This document shows positions 1 through 7,927 of a stretch of 14,802 nucleotides of DNA, piece after piece (position 1 is the stretch's first letter; every line of letters starts with the position of its first letter). The DNA is from Deltaproteobacteria bacterium. Its GTDB lineage: Bacteria > UBA10199 > DSSB01. The position numbers and the translations under genes were made by a program. The notes under the pieces were generated by a model that saw only the letters and a list, made by a program, of their open reading frames with translations, did not search any database and had not been told where the DNA came from. The stretch spans positions 5,619-20,420 of the forward strand of contig JAGRNM010000003.1 of the NCBI GenBank assembly GCA_020440745.1, given 5' to 3'.

Positions 1-2
1 AC

Positions 3-932
3 TACCTAAAAGTCATCCATTATCAAGACGACAATCGCTTTGTTCACCTACGCTTAGGCTTTCTTTACTACGACTTAAAAAACATAGCTAAAGCCACAGA
101 ACATTTTCAAAAAGCCTACGACCAAGGAGCTAATAATCACCAAATTATTTACTACCTAGGACTACTTTACGGTATGCAAGAGGATTACAAAAAAGCAGTC
201 GAGCTTTTTGAAGAAATCCCCATCGACAACAGTCCCATCGCTACCGAGCTTATTCCTTCTTTAGCCAGTGCCTACTACCAATTGGGCAAAGAAGGTAAAG
301 TTAAAGCTCTGCTTAAAAAAGCGGTCGAGCTTTACCCTAATGAAGAAAAGATATGGGAAGTAAGAGGTAGTTTTTATGCCAACCAAAAGGACTATGAAAA
401 GGGCCTAGAAGTCATCGAAGAAGGTCTTCAGTATTTTCCCCACAATAGCAATCTCCAGCTTCACGAATCTATCCTCTTAGACAAGCTAGGTCGTACCGAT
501 GAAGCCTTAGAAAAAATCCAAAATCTCTTAAAGCGAGAACCCAACAATGCTTCTGCTTTAAATTTCTGGGGCTATACTTATTTAGAAAGAGGAGAACAAA
601 TCAACCAAGCAACAGAAGCTTTAGAAAAAGCCTACCAACTGGACCCAGAAAGCGCCTACATTATAGACAGCTTAGGTTGGGCTTATTTTAAACAAGGAAA
701 AACACAAGAAGCTTTAAAATTAATGCTCAAAGCTAATCAAGACGCCCCAGAAGAACCCATTATTCAAGAGCATTTGGCTGAAATCTACTTAGCCTTAGGC
801 CAATTAGAAAATGCTAAAGAATACTTTAAAAAAGCCTATACAAATATCAAAAAAATCAAAAAACCAAGCTACCGAGACAAAGTCGATCAAGCACGAATTA
901 AACAAAGGTATTTAGAAACTAAAAAGCTATGA
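3..932 (+). CDS. TPR-repeat protein, 5' end outside the window
   Basis: The frame is open from base 3, and the first ATG inside it (174) lies in the middle of repeat sequence, so the true start is upstream of the window. About 309 residues are visible. They consist of degenerate 34-residue tetratricopeptide repeats, with recurring patterns such as AxxYYQLGK, ALEKAYQLDPESAYIIDSLGWAYFK-like helices and A-x-E-Y-F-K-K-A near the end. The tail (about 840-932) is Lys-rich and charged. TPR arrays are protein-binding scaffolds; in Gram-negative bacteria they often serve envelope assembly, but no partner can be named from this sequence. The stop overlaps the ATG of the downstream lipoprotein by four bases (ATGA), which suggests translational coupling and a shared envelope role (inference). 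TPR identity is firm; the specific function is unknown. Confidence 0.85.
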   Translation, partial: YLKVIHYQDDNRFVHLRLGFLYYDLKNIAKATEHFQKAYDQGANNHQIIYYLGLLYGMQEDYKKAVELFEEIPIDNSPIATELIPSLASAYYQLGKEGKVKALLKKAVELYPNEEKIWEVRGSFYANQKDYEKGLEVIEEGLQYFPHNSNLQLHESILLDKLGRTDEALEKIQNLLKREPNNASALNFWGYTYLERGEQINQATEALEKAYQLDPESAYIIDSLGWAYFKQGKTQEALKLMLKANQDAPEEPIIQEHLAEIYLALGQLENAKEYFKKAYTNIKKIKKPSYRDKVDQARIKQRYLETKKL

Positions 933-1540
933 GACTCCCAGTATTTTTTGCCGTCATCCTATTAAGTCTTTGGGTAATTTGGGGGAGCTCTTGTGGCTTT
1001 AAAGCTCCCCTTAGCCTACAAAATCCTCAAATTTTTAAAAACCGTTCTGATAGTTTTTATCAAAATCAAAGACAGCTAAAAAGCCTCAAAAGCTACGCCC
1101 AAATTAGCCTAGCCTATCCCCATGGTATCGAACATTGGCAAGGAGTATTGTGGATTGAAGCCCCTAATCATTTACGCTTTTTATTTTTGGATGACTTAGG
1201 CCAAAGCCAAGCCAATTTAATCATTAGTGATCAGTGGATTTGGATTCAAAACTTTCATACAGGCAAGGATCAATTAATTAAAACTCAAGAAGGACAGCTT
1301 CAAAAAGCCTTTAAAATAAAAACCAGTGTCCAAGAACTAATCCAGGCCATACTTCTCCATAAAGCCCCACCAGAACACCTCAGTTATGGCAAATTACAAA
1401 ACTTAGAGGGCTTTTGGATTGCTCAAGAAAGCCTCTTCACCTTTAAAAAAGGACAAATGCGACTTAGCCTTGAGCAAAGCCAAATTAATCCAGAAATTGA
1501 CCCCACAAATTTCTGGATTCCTGGCCTTAAGTCGGAATAA
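929..1540 (+). CDS. LolB/DUF4292-like outer-membrane lipoprotein
   Basis: This is a 203-residue protein with a lipoprotein-type signal peptide: hydrophobic residues 4-18, then GSSC with candidate lipidated Cys22. The lipobox is imperfect because -3 is Gly rather than Leu. The mature part looks like the LolB/LppX/DUF4292 half-barrel fold. It has a strand with G-V-L-W-I-E-A-P (residues 72-79), then HLRFLFLDDLGQ (81-92), followed by a strand matching the family pattern around IISDQWIWIQN. Length fits LolB (about 200 residues). LolB inserts lipoproteins into the outer membrane; DUF4292 proteins are uncharacterised relatives. Sequence alone does not tell which applies, and the protein may simply bind lipid or hydrophobic ligands in the periplasm. 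ATG 929 overlaps the stop of the TPR gene, and the next lipoprotein starts 16 bases after its own stop. Confidence 0.55.
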   Translation: MRLPVFFAVILLSLWVIWGSSCGFKAPLSLQNPQIFKNRSDSFYQNQRQLKSLKSYAQISLAYPHGIEHWQGVLWIEAPNHLRFLFLDDLGQSQANLIISDQWIWIQNFHTGKDQLIKTQEGQLQKAFKIKTSVQELIQAILLHKAPPEHLSYGKLQNLEGFWIAQESLFTFKKGQMRLSLEQSQINPEIDPTNFWIPGLKSE

Positions 1541-1556
1541 GTAGACTAAACTCCTC

Positions 1557-3137
1557 ATGAAACGTTTCCTACTAAAAAGCTTAAGTCTAATCTTCTTAGT
1601 CAATCTTTTGGCCTGTCCTGCTCCTGTCAAACAAGATCCCTATACTTTAAACTATCATATTGGAGCCGAGCCCGACACGCTTAATCGATTAACCTCAACC
1701 GATGCTTACTCCAGCACCATCAATAGCTATATCTTTGATTCACTCCTAGAACGGGATAACAAGACCTTAGACTGGATACCCAAACTGGCCCACTCCTGGG
1801 AAATCAGCGAGGACAAACTACAATACACCTTTTGGTTAAGAGAAGATGTCTATTGGCATGATGGTAAAAAATTTACTGCTGACGATGTAATCTATACTTT
1901 TGAAAAAATCCAAGATCCTAAAGTCAACACACCTCATACCCGGGTCTATTATCAAGATGTAGATCGAGTAGAAAAAATCGACGACTTCACGGTTCGTTTT
2001 ACCTACAAAAAACCTTATTTTAAAGCCTTAGGCATTTTGGCTGGCATCCCCATTGTTCCCAAACACATCTTTGAGACCGACCAAGACTTTAATAATCACA
2101 CAGCCGGACGAAAACCTATTGGTAACGGCCCTTATCGTTTTGTAGAGTGGAAAACTGGCAAACATATCGTCTTGGTCAGAAACGAAGACTACTGGGATAC
2201 AGATCATCTTCCAGAAATAAAAAAAATCGTTTTCAAGATTATAGCCGACGACACCTTGGCTTTAAAAAAACTAAAGAAAGGCGAGCTAGACTACGCTGGT
2301 CTCACACCCATTGCTTGGGAAAAACAAACCAACTCTGAAAAATTTAATCGAGACTTCGTCAAACATAAATATTATTCTATGGTCTATCGCTATATTGGCT
2401 GGAACCTAAGAAAACCCTTCTTTTCTGACAAGAGAGTCCGCCAAGCTCTCACTCACTTAACCAACCGACAAGGTATTTTAGAAAAACTAGAATTTGGTTT
2501 AGGGAAAATTACCACCGGCCCCCTTTGGCCTTTAGGAGACTTTTATAATCACCAACTAAAACCCAGAGAATTTAACATTAAAAAAGCAATAGAACTTTTA
2601 GAAGAAGCTGGCTGGGTGGACTCCAATGGCAACGGTATTAGAGATAAAGACGGAGTAGAATTTGAATTTACCTTCTTAATCCCTTCGGGCAGAGATTTTT
2701 ATGAAAAACTCGCCACTATCTTAAAGAAGGATTTAGAAAAAGCTGGCATTTCCATGAAAATTGAAAACATGGAATGGTCTATCTTTGTTCAAAAACTTCA
2801 TACAAGAGAATTTGATGCCGTTAGCCTTGCTTGGAGCGGAGGCGGTTTTGATGAAGATCCTTATCAAATTTGGCATTCTTCTCAGGCAGAAAGCGGCAGT
2901 AATTTTATTGGGTTTAAAAATCCAGAAGCAGACTACCTCTTAGAAGTAGCTAGAACCACTTTTAATAAAGAAGAAAGAGTTGGTCTTTATCGTCTCTTTC
3001 ATGAAATTATTTACGAAGAACAACCTTATACTTTTCTTTATACAGGGATGAGTCTGGTGGCTAGACACCGACGCTTTCACAATGTGCACGTCTATAAAGG
3101 CGGGCTAGACATCCGAGAGTGGACTTTAGAGGAATAA
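1557..3137 (+). CDS. Peptide/nickel ABC transporter substrate-binding lipoprotein (SBP family 5)
   Basis: This 526-residue solute-binding protein belongs to the DppA/OppA/NikA class. The signal peptide (residues 1-19) ends in a clean lipobox LLAC, giving lipidated Cys20. The family 5 core is clear: GAEPDTLNRL near residues 36-45; LAHSWEISEDKLQYTFWLRE at 77-96, followed by D-V-Y-W-H-D-G-K-K-F-T-A-D-D-V (97-111); IPIVPKH at 164-170; and GNGPYRFVEWKTGKH at 189-203. Length is normal for the family. Residues 355-363 (DSNGNGIRD) resemble a Ca-binding loop, but this segment is common in the family. The protein should capture short peptides or a similar ligand in the periplasm and deliver it to the two permeases encoded directly downstream. 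The ligand cannot be predicted. No Shine-Dalgarno sequence precedes ATG 1557. Confidence 0.93.
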   Translation: MKRFLLKSLSLIFLVNLLACPAPVKQDPYTLNYHIGAEPDTLNRLTSTDAYSSTINSYIFDSLLERDNKTLDWIPKLAHSWEISEDKLQYTFWLREDVYWHDGKKFTADDVIYTFEKIQDPKVNTPHTRVYYQDVDRVEKIDDFTVRFTYKKPYFKALGILAGIPIVPKHIFETDQDFNNHTAGRKPIGNGPYRFVEWKTGKHIVLVRNEDYWDTDHLPEIKKIVFKIIADDTLALKKLKKGELDYAGLTPIAWEKQTNSEKFNRDFVKHKYYSMVYRYIGWNLRKPFFSDKRVRQALTHLTNRQGILEKLEFGLGKITTGPLWPLGDFYNHQLKPREFNIKKAIELLEEAGWVDSNGNGIRDKDGVEFEFTFLIPSGRDFYEKLATILKKDLEKAGISMKIENMEWSIFVQKLHTREFDAVSLAWSGGGFDEDPYQIWHSSQAESGSNFIGFKNPEADYLLEVARTTFNKEERVGLYRLFHEIIYEEQPYTFLYTGMSLVARHRRFHNVHVYKGGLDIREWTLEE

Positions 3138-3157
3138 CAACTAAAGCTTTTTTAACC

Positions 3158-4273
3158 ATGGGCACTTATATTTTAAAACGTTTAATGATTTTTCCGGTGA
3201 CTCTTTTTGGCATCACCTTAATTACTTTTTTTGTCATGAAGCTGGCTCCTGGCAATCCTGTGGCAACCAAAATGCAAGCCGCCCAAGGCTTACAGTCCGA
3301 AGCCTTGTCCGGAGAAGTCTATGAACAAACTCTAAAACTCTATGGACTCAAAGTAGACTTACCAAAGTCCTACGAAAACTTTATCGCCTGGAGCACTAAA
3401 ATTATTCATGGTAGAGATTCTAAAGAAAGTCCTCCCTTCACCCGCAAAGCCCTTTACGAAATCGGACAAGCTACCTTCCAATACATAACCTGGCTAAAAG
3501 GCTTGGCCCAGCTTAACTTTGGTTCTTCCTTAAAAGACTTCCGTCCTGTTTGGGACAAAATTAAAGAAGCCCTGCCTATTACTTTAATTTTAAATTTGAT
3601 CTCTCTTTTTATTGTTTATTTCGTCAGTATTCCCATGGGAGCTTACAGCGCCTTAAAGCGAGGTGGACTATGGGACCAGACCACCATGATCTTAATGTTT
3701 TTTCTCTACAGTCTTCCTAGTTTTTGGATTGCAACCCTACTCTTAGTTTATTTTGCTGAAGGAGATTTTTTAGGTTGGTTTCCCCTAGGAGGCCTAACTA
3801 GTGATGGTGCCGAAGTCCTACCTTGGTTTCAGCAATTAGGAGACTTCCTATGGCATCTAGTTCTACCCGTCATCGCTATGGTTTATGGCTCCTTTGCCTT
3901 TTTAAGCCGCTTTAGCCGTAGCGTGGTTTTAGAATCTCTCCATGAAGACTTTGTCCGCACAGCTAGGGCCAAAGGCTTAAACAAAAGCGCTGCCCTTTGG
4001 AAGCATGCTTTTCGTCACTCTTTGATTCCCTTAATCACCATCATGGGCACACTGCTTCCTGCCCTCTTAGGCGGCTCGGTCATTATTGAACAAATCTTTA
4101 ATATTCCCGGCATGGGACGACTAGCCTTTGAGTCTGTCTTAGCCCGGGACTACCCCACCATTATGGCCATTGCCACCTTATCGGCCTTTTTGACTTTAGT
4201 AAGTTTACTATTAAGCGACCTTTCCTATGCTTGGGTAGATCCTCGAGTCAAATTGGAACAAAAAAGTTTATAA
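3158..4273 (+). CDS. Peptide ABC transporter permease, DppB/YejB type
   Basis: This inner-membrane permease is 371 residues long from ATG 3158. That start gives the classical N-terminus MGTYILKRLMIFPVTLFG with L-A-P-G-N-P at residues 29-34. A GTG at 3119 would add 13 non-conserved residues and overlap the preceding gene. The transport domain holds about six helices. The cytoplasmic EAA loop, which contacts the ATPase, is FVRTARAKGLNKSAALWKHA at 265-284. The C-terminus has the family signature Y-A-W-V-D-P-R (357-363). G-W-F-P-L-G-G-L-T-S (206-215) resembles YejB. Residues about 78-112, between the first helix and the LNFGSS motif, look like an insertion of roughly 35-40 residues in the first periplasmic loop relative to ordinary DppB. 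It pairs with the downstream permease. No ribosome binding site is evident. Confidence 0.93.
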   Translation: MGTYILKRLMIFPVTLFGITLITFFVMKLAPGNPVATKMQAAQGLQSEALSGEVYEQTLKLYGLKVDLPKSYENFIAWSTKIIHGRDSKESPPFTRKALYEIGQATFQYITWLKGLAQLNFGSSLKDFRPVWDKIKEALPITLILNLISLFIVYFVSIPMGAYSALKRGGLWDQTTMILMFFLYSLPSFWIATLLLVYFAEGDFLGWFPLGGLTSDGAEVLPWFQQLGDFLWHLVLPVIAMVYGSFAFLSRFSRSVVLESLHEDFVRTARAKGLNKSAALWKHAFRHSLIPLITIMGTLLPALLGGSVIIEQIFNIPGMGRLAFESVLARDYPTIMAIATLSAFLTLVSLLLSDLSYAWVDPRVKLEQKSL

Positions 4274-4294
4274 GCAGGCTTTAATAAAACAACT

Positions 4295-5293
4295 ATGAAA
4301 TTATCTTTTAGAAATATTCTTAAAAGTCTTTGGCAACGAAAACTCCCTCGCCTTAGTCTAATTCTTTTAGGACTGCTTGGACTCATGGCCATCAATGCTT
4401 CATGGCTAGCTAGCAGCACGCCTCTCTACGCGGTTTATCAAGACAAAACTTATTTCCCCATCTTAAGAGAAATCTGGCCTCTTAACCACCTAGACCTTTA
4501 TCCAGAACTACAAAGCATTGAGTGGAACAATCTAGACAAAAAAAGTTTAATCCTTCCTCTTATACCTTATTCTCCCGATGACTATGATCTAGACGCCATC
4601 TTAGAGGCACCTAGCCTTAAACATCCCCTTGGCACTGACGATCAAGGTCGTGACCTCTTAAGTCGTATCATCCATGGTTCCAAAATCAGTCTTAGTGTGG
4701 GCTTTATTGCCGTAGGCATCTATGTCAGCATTGGTCTTCTTTTAGGAGCCTTAGCGGGCTATTTTGGAGGAAAAACCGACTTTCTGCTTAGTCGTTTAAT
4801 AGAAATTGTCATTTGTTTTCCCACTTTTTTTCTGATCCTTACCTTAGTGGGTGTCTTAGAACGTTCTTTATTTTATATCATGCTAGCCATTGGCCTAACA
4901 GGCTGGACAGGCATTGCCAGATTAGTAAGAGGAGAGTTTTTAAAATTAAAAAACCAAGACTTTATGACTGCCGCCCGCACCTTAGGGCTTAGCGATACTC
5001 GCTTAATCTTTTACCACCTTCTGCCCAACTCCTTGGCTCCCGTACTTGTCAGCGCTACTTTTGGTATGGCCTCTGCTATTTTAATCGAATCCTCTTTAAG
5101 CTTTTTAGGTTTTGGCGTCCCCCCACCCACGCCCAGTTGGGGTCAGTTGCTTTCTAGTGCCCGAGGTTTTATGGACATGGCCTGGTGGCTAGCACTTTTC
5201 CCTGGTTTGGCTATTTTTCTTAGTATTACTACCCTTAATCTACTGGGAGAAGGCCTAAGAGATGTGTTAGATCCTAAACTAAAGCGAGTTTAA
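4295..5293 (+). CDS. Peptide ABC transporter permease, DppC/YejE type
   Basis: This 332-residue inner-membrane permease is the second half of the channel. After one N-terminal helix (residues about 19-38) comes a long periplasmic segment (40-110) containing P-L-Y-A-V-Y-Q-D-K-T-Y-F-P. This is like the extended loop of YejE-type permeases rather than the short one of E. coli DppC. The family motif LGTDDQGRDLLSR lies at 112-124. The EAA loop around 220-245 contains DFMTAARTLGLSDTRLIFYH. SFLGFGVPPPTPSWGQLL (269-286) and the terminal LRDVLDPKL (321-329) are diagnostic for the DppC/OppC group. The gene follows the first permease by 21 bases, and its stop (TAA) abuts the ATG of the ATPase gene with no spacing, so the four transporter genes are almost certainly co-transcribed. 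Confidence 0.94.
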   Translation: MKLSFRNILKSLWQRKLPRLSLILLGLLGLMAINASWLASSTPLYAVYQDKTYFPILREIWPLNHLDLYPELQSIEWNNLDKKSLILPLIPYSPDDYDLDAILEAPSLKHPLGTDDQGRDLLSRIIHGSKISLSVGFIAVGIYVSIGLLLGALAGYFGGKTDFLLSRLIEIVICFPTFFLILTLVGVLERSLFYIMLAIGLTGWTGIARLVRGEFLKLKNQDFMTAARTLGLSDTRLIFYHLLPNSLAPVLVSATFGMASAILIESSLSFLGFGVPPPTPSWGQLLSSARGFMDMAWWLALFPGLAIFLSITTLNLLGEGLRDVLDPKLKRV

Positions 5294-6472
5294 ATGAGTT
5301 TAATTCTAAGAGTTCAAGATTTAAAGATCGAGTTTAACCTTGAGCAAGGTAAAGTGGCTGCGGTGGATGGAGTTAGCTTTGACCTTCATCAAGGTCAAAT
5401 TCTAGGTTTAGTGGGCGAATCAGGCTGCGGTAAAAGTCTAAGCGCCTTGGCCTTACTCAAACTCATTGACCCTCCTGGAGAAATCACCGGCGGCAAGGCC
5501 CTTTACTATGGCACTTGCCCTCAAGAAAAAAATCAAAATCAAAGCCAAGAGTCAAAGACCCAAGCCTCTCCATCAGAAAACAAAGTAGAAGAAAAAAACC
5601 AAGAGGAAGAAACACAAGAAGAAGAAATTAAAACTGAAAATCAAAAAACCTCCTCCAAAAAAGGATCCGAAGACACCACTGACTTAACCGCTGCGCTCCG
5701 CCAATCACAAGTCCAACCCGAAGGCGGCGTGGATCTTTTAAAATTAAATGAAGAAGAAATTCGCCCCTTAAGAGGCAGTCGCCTCAGCATGATCTTTCAA
5801 GAACCCATGAGCGCCTTAAATCCCGTTTACCGCGTAGGCGATCAGATTGCTGAAGTCTTTCAGGTTCATCAAAAACTAAACAAAAAGGAAGCCTGGCAAA
5901 AAGCCGTCTACCTATTAGAAAAAGTCAAACTGCCAGAAGCCAAACGACGGGCCCAACAATATCCTCACGAACTCAGCGGAGGCATGAGACAAAGAGTGAT
6001 GATTGCCATGGCCTTAAGCCTAGAACCCGATATTCTCATCGCTGACGAACCTACCACTGCCTTAGATGTAACTATCCAGGCCCAGATCCTAAAACTTTTG
6101 CAAGACTTAGTCCAAGACATGCATATGAGCATCTTACTCATCACCCATGATTTAGGTGTAGTACGCCAAGTGGCTGACCAAGTAGCCGTACTCTACGCCG
6201 GTGATGTGATCGAAACCGCTCCAACCCAACGCCTTTTTAATCGACCCAAACATCCCTACACCAAAGGCCTACTCAAAAGTCTTCCCGAGCTCTTCAGCCC
6301 TATCCAAAGCAAACTCAATACCATCCCGGGGCAGGTCCCCAGCTTAGGCAACTGGCCCACAGGCTGTCGCTTTGCCACTCGATGTCCTGACAAGCTGGCT
6401 GGCTGCCAAAAACAACTCCCCGCTCTTAAATATTTGGGACAGGGACAAAGTCTAAAGTGCCTTAACTATTAA
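5294..6472 (+). CDS. Peptide ABC transporter ATPase, DppD type, with a charged insertion
   Basis: This 392-residue nucleotide-binding subunit powers import by the two upstream permeases. Visible motifs are Walker A GESGCGKS (41-48), Q-loop MIFQEPMSALNP (166-177, Gln169), signature HELSGGMRQR (225-234), Walker B ILIADEPTTALD (247-258, catalytic Glu252) and the switch His285 in LLITHDLGVV. The C-terminal oligopeptide-transporter domain starts at P-Y-T-K-G-L-L (321-327). It carries Cys358, Cys364, Cys371 and Cys389 in the GCRFATRCP context, a pattern linked to an iron-sulfur site in some DppD proteins. Residues about 75-145 are a Gln/Glu/Lys/Ser-rich stretch absent from ordinary DppD, which runs almost directly from the glycine turn after Walker A to D-L-L. 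The catalytic motifs are intact, so the gene is probably functional. No OppF/DppF partner gene follows. Confidence 0.93.
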   Translation: MSLILRVQDLKIEFNLEQGKVAAVDGVSFDLHQGQILGLVGESGCGKSLSALALLKLIDPPGEITGGKALYYGTCPQEKNQNQSQESKTQASPSENKVEEKNQEEETQEEEIKTENQKTSSKKGSEDTTDLTAALRQSQVQPEGGVDLLKLNEEEIRPLRGSRLSMIFQEPMSALNPVYRVGDQIAEVFQVHQKLNKKEAWQKAVYLLEKVKLPEAKRRAQQYPHELSGGMRQRVMIAMALSLEPDILIADEPTTALDVTIQAQILKLLQDLVQDMHMSILLITHDLGVVRQVADQVAVLYAGDVIETAPTQRLFNRPKHPYTKGLLKSLPELFSPIQSKLNTIPGQVPSLGNWPTGCRFATRCPDKLAGCQKQLPALKYLGQGQSLKCLNY

Positions 6473-6556
6473 AACACCTCGCAGCAAACTAAGAAAATAA
6501 CACTCTTTCCAGGTTAAAAAAAACAATCAAGAAGCCGATCCAAGGGCTAAAGAAAA

Positions 6557-7177
6557 CTACTTTCTTCCAAAACCATAGGTATGCACCGGAACATTTCCTG
6601 TAGAATCTACCACCTCAATCCGATGGCCGGACTGTGTTTCCCATTTTTTTAAACCCTTCTCTAAAAGGGGCTGATTAAGAGACCAAAGTTCTTGGTCTTG
6701 GTCCTCTAGTCTGAGAGTAGAAAAAAGGTGATAAGAAATAGAAAAATTTTGAAAACCCGTCTCATCAGGCCCGCCCCAAGCAATAAAATGACAAGGTTCC
6801 TGAATCTGCAAACGAGTTGGCATATCTTTTTGATGAGTTGTTTTTAAAAAACCAATAATATTAAGCCCTAATTTAAAAGTCCAAAGGGGCTCTTTTAAAC
6901 CCTTCATAATCAACATCAACTCATCCAAAAAAGTCTGCTGATCTAGCCCTGATCGTTTAATATGCTGAGTAGCATTATAAGTGATCAATTCTAACTTATC
7001 AGGCACCACTAAGCCAAAAAAGGCACGCAAAAAATTAAAAACCTGCTCAAAAAACCAAACATTACTCTCCTCTGGCGCCATGGCTGCAAAATTAAGATTA
7101 GAGTTAAAACCCCAAGCTCCCACCACATCCCGCATCTCGCGGCTGTATTCCATAAATTCGTCAAAGTTTTTTAGCAT
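6557..7177 (-). CDS. Hypothetical soluble protein, family not recognised
   Basis: This is a 206-residue protein I do not recognise. It has no signal peptide and no membrane helix. The N-terminal half looks helical and rich in Phe/Leu (FFEQVFNFLRAFFGLVVPDK, about residues 43-62). The C-terminal half has mixed beta-like segments, among them CHFIAWGGPDETGFQNFSIS, and ends with a Gly/His-containing tail (VHTYGFGRK). A cytoplasmic alpha/beta protein is the simplest reading. ATG 7177 is the first good start; its A/T-rich leader lacks a Shine-Dalgarno sequence. The gene is convergent with the transporter operon (84-bp gap). It lies 75 bp downstream of the lipid-kinase gene on the same strand, so the two may be co-transcribed. 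Codon style resembles its neighbours, and the frame is long and uninterrupted, so it is very likely a real gene. Confidence 0.72.
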   Translation of the reverse strand: MLKNFDEFMEYSREMRDVVGAWGFNSNLNFAAMAPEESNVWFFEQVFNFLRAFFGLVVPDKLELITYNATQHIKRSGLDQQTFLDELMLIMKGLKEPLWTFKLGLNIIGFLKTTHQKDMPTRLQIQEPCHFIAWGGPDETGFQNFSISYHLFSTLRLEDQDQELWSLNQPLLEKGLKKWETQSGHRIEVVDSTGNVPVHTYGFGRK

Positions 7178-7216
7178 AAATCTTTAAAAGCTTAAAAAAG
7201 GGGGAGAGGGCAAGAC

Positions 7217-7231
7217 AATTTAACTTAAATT
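7217..7231. repeat. Small inverted repeat upstream of the hypothetical gene
   Basis: AATTTAA (7217-7223) and TTAAATT (7225-7231) form a perfect 7-bp inverted repeat around one base. It lies in the 75-bp gap between the lipid-kinase gene and the unknown gene downstream on the minus strand. It could be a dimeric-regulator site, but in A/T-rich DNA such a repeat may well be chance. Confidence 0.25.
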
Positions 7232-7252
7232 AAAATACAAAAAAGCATTGGA

Positions 7253-7927
7253 TCAAAAGACTTTTAATAAAAGCCAAACACAAGGCGCTAAAGTCCAGGG
7301 AATCGTCATATTATCATCCCATTGATAAATCGCACCCTCAGCAATAGCAACTAACAAGCCACATAGTATCGCAAAAACAACCAAACCCATGGGAGAAAAA
7401 GAATGTTCTAAAAGACCCAACAAAGATACCAAGATAACAATAAGAGTAGAAGTCGCCAAGACCGCTACAGAACCCACCAAACTCGCGTGCTTATTAATTT
7501 TGATCTTTCCATAACGAGAACCAATAATACCACCCACCGGATCTGCAAAAGTAGTAAAAAGAATCGCCAAATTATCCACATCTCTAGGAAAAATCACAAT
7601 CACTACCAAAGCTGCAAAAAGTCCTCTAGTCGCTGAGGTTAAACCTTTTTGTTCGCTATCCCGCAAAATTTTACGAAAGTAGCGAATATATTTTTTACTA
7701 AAATCCTTTTTATACATTCTTAAAAGATCAAAACTAAGACTGATCAAAACACAAAATAACAACAACAACCAAACCATGGACTCCCTAAGCCCAGAAAAAT
7801 TATAAACCACAAAAGAAAAAGAACCCGCAAAGACATGAAAAAGCTTGCGGTAATACTGCATCTCCTGACGATCTGGATAAGTCAGCGTCTTCTCGCTAGA
7901 CTCGGAACTTTCTAAAGATGAACCCAT
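7253..7927 (-). CDS. CTP-dependent lipid kinase family membrane protein (DGK1/SEC59/VTE5-like)
   Basis: This 224-residue integral membrane protein of the dolichol/phytol/diacylglycerol kinase superfamily is often labelled phosphatidate cytidylyltransferase. Motifs from ATG 7927 are RKLFHVFAG (27-35), FDLLRMY (66-72), GLTSATRG (95-102), the core FADPVGGIIGSRYGK (127-141) followed by K-x-H-A-S-L-V-G-S (146-153), and the C-terminal E197 with DDNMTIP (204-210). All are typical of the family, which uses CTP to phosphorylate a lipid alcohol. About six membrane helices are visible. The frame can be extended 12 codons to a TTG at 7963. I prefer the ATG because the extension is not conserved-looking and the superfamily usually starts shortly before the R-K-x-x-H motif. 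The lipid substrate cannot be told from sequence. The unknown gene downstream on the same strand may share its transcript. Confidence 0.8.
   Translation of the reverse strand: MGSSLESSESSEKTLTYPDRQEMQYYRKLFHVFAGSFSFVVYNFSGLRESMVWLLLLFCVLISLSFDLLRMYKKDFSKKYIRYFRKILRDSEQKGLTSATRGLFAALVVIVIFPRDVDNLAILFTTFADPVGGIIGSRYGKIKINKHASLVGSVAVLATSTLIVILVSLLGLLEHSFSPMGLVVFAILCGLLVAIAEGAIYQWDDNMTIPWTLAPCVWLLLKVF

Noticed and set aside
1403..1630. Minus-strand open frame across the end of the lipoprotein gene and the start of the binding-protein gene
   Set aside because: It overlaps two well-supported genes and shows no family features; the same holds for the antisense frame at 4225-4419.
2618..2650. Ca-binding-like loop (DSNGNGIRD) in the binding protein
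   Set aside because: This segment is common in SBP family 5 and is not evidence of a special calcium function.
3119..3157. GTG 3119 as the start of the first permease
   Set aside because: It overlaps the binding-protein gene and adds 13 residues unlike the family; ATG 3158 gives the standard N-terminus.
6473..6556. AAGAAA/TTTCTT hairpin at the end of the transporter operon as a terminator
   Set aside because: Only six A/T-rich pairs, without a U-tract, and overlapping the stop of the convergent gene; too weak to call.
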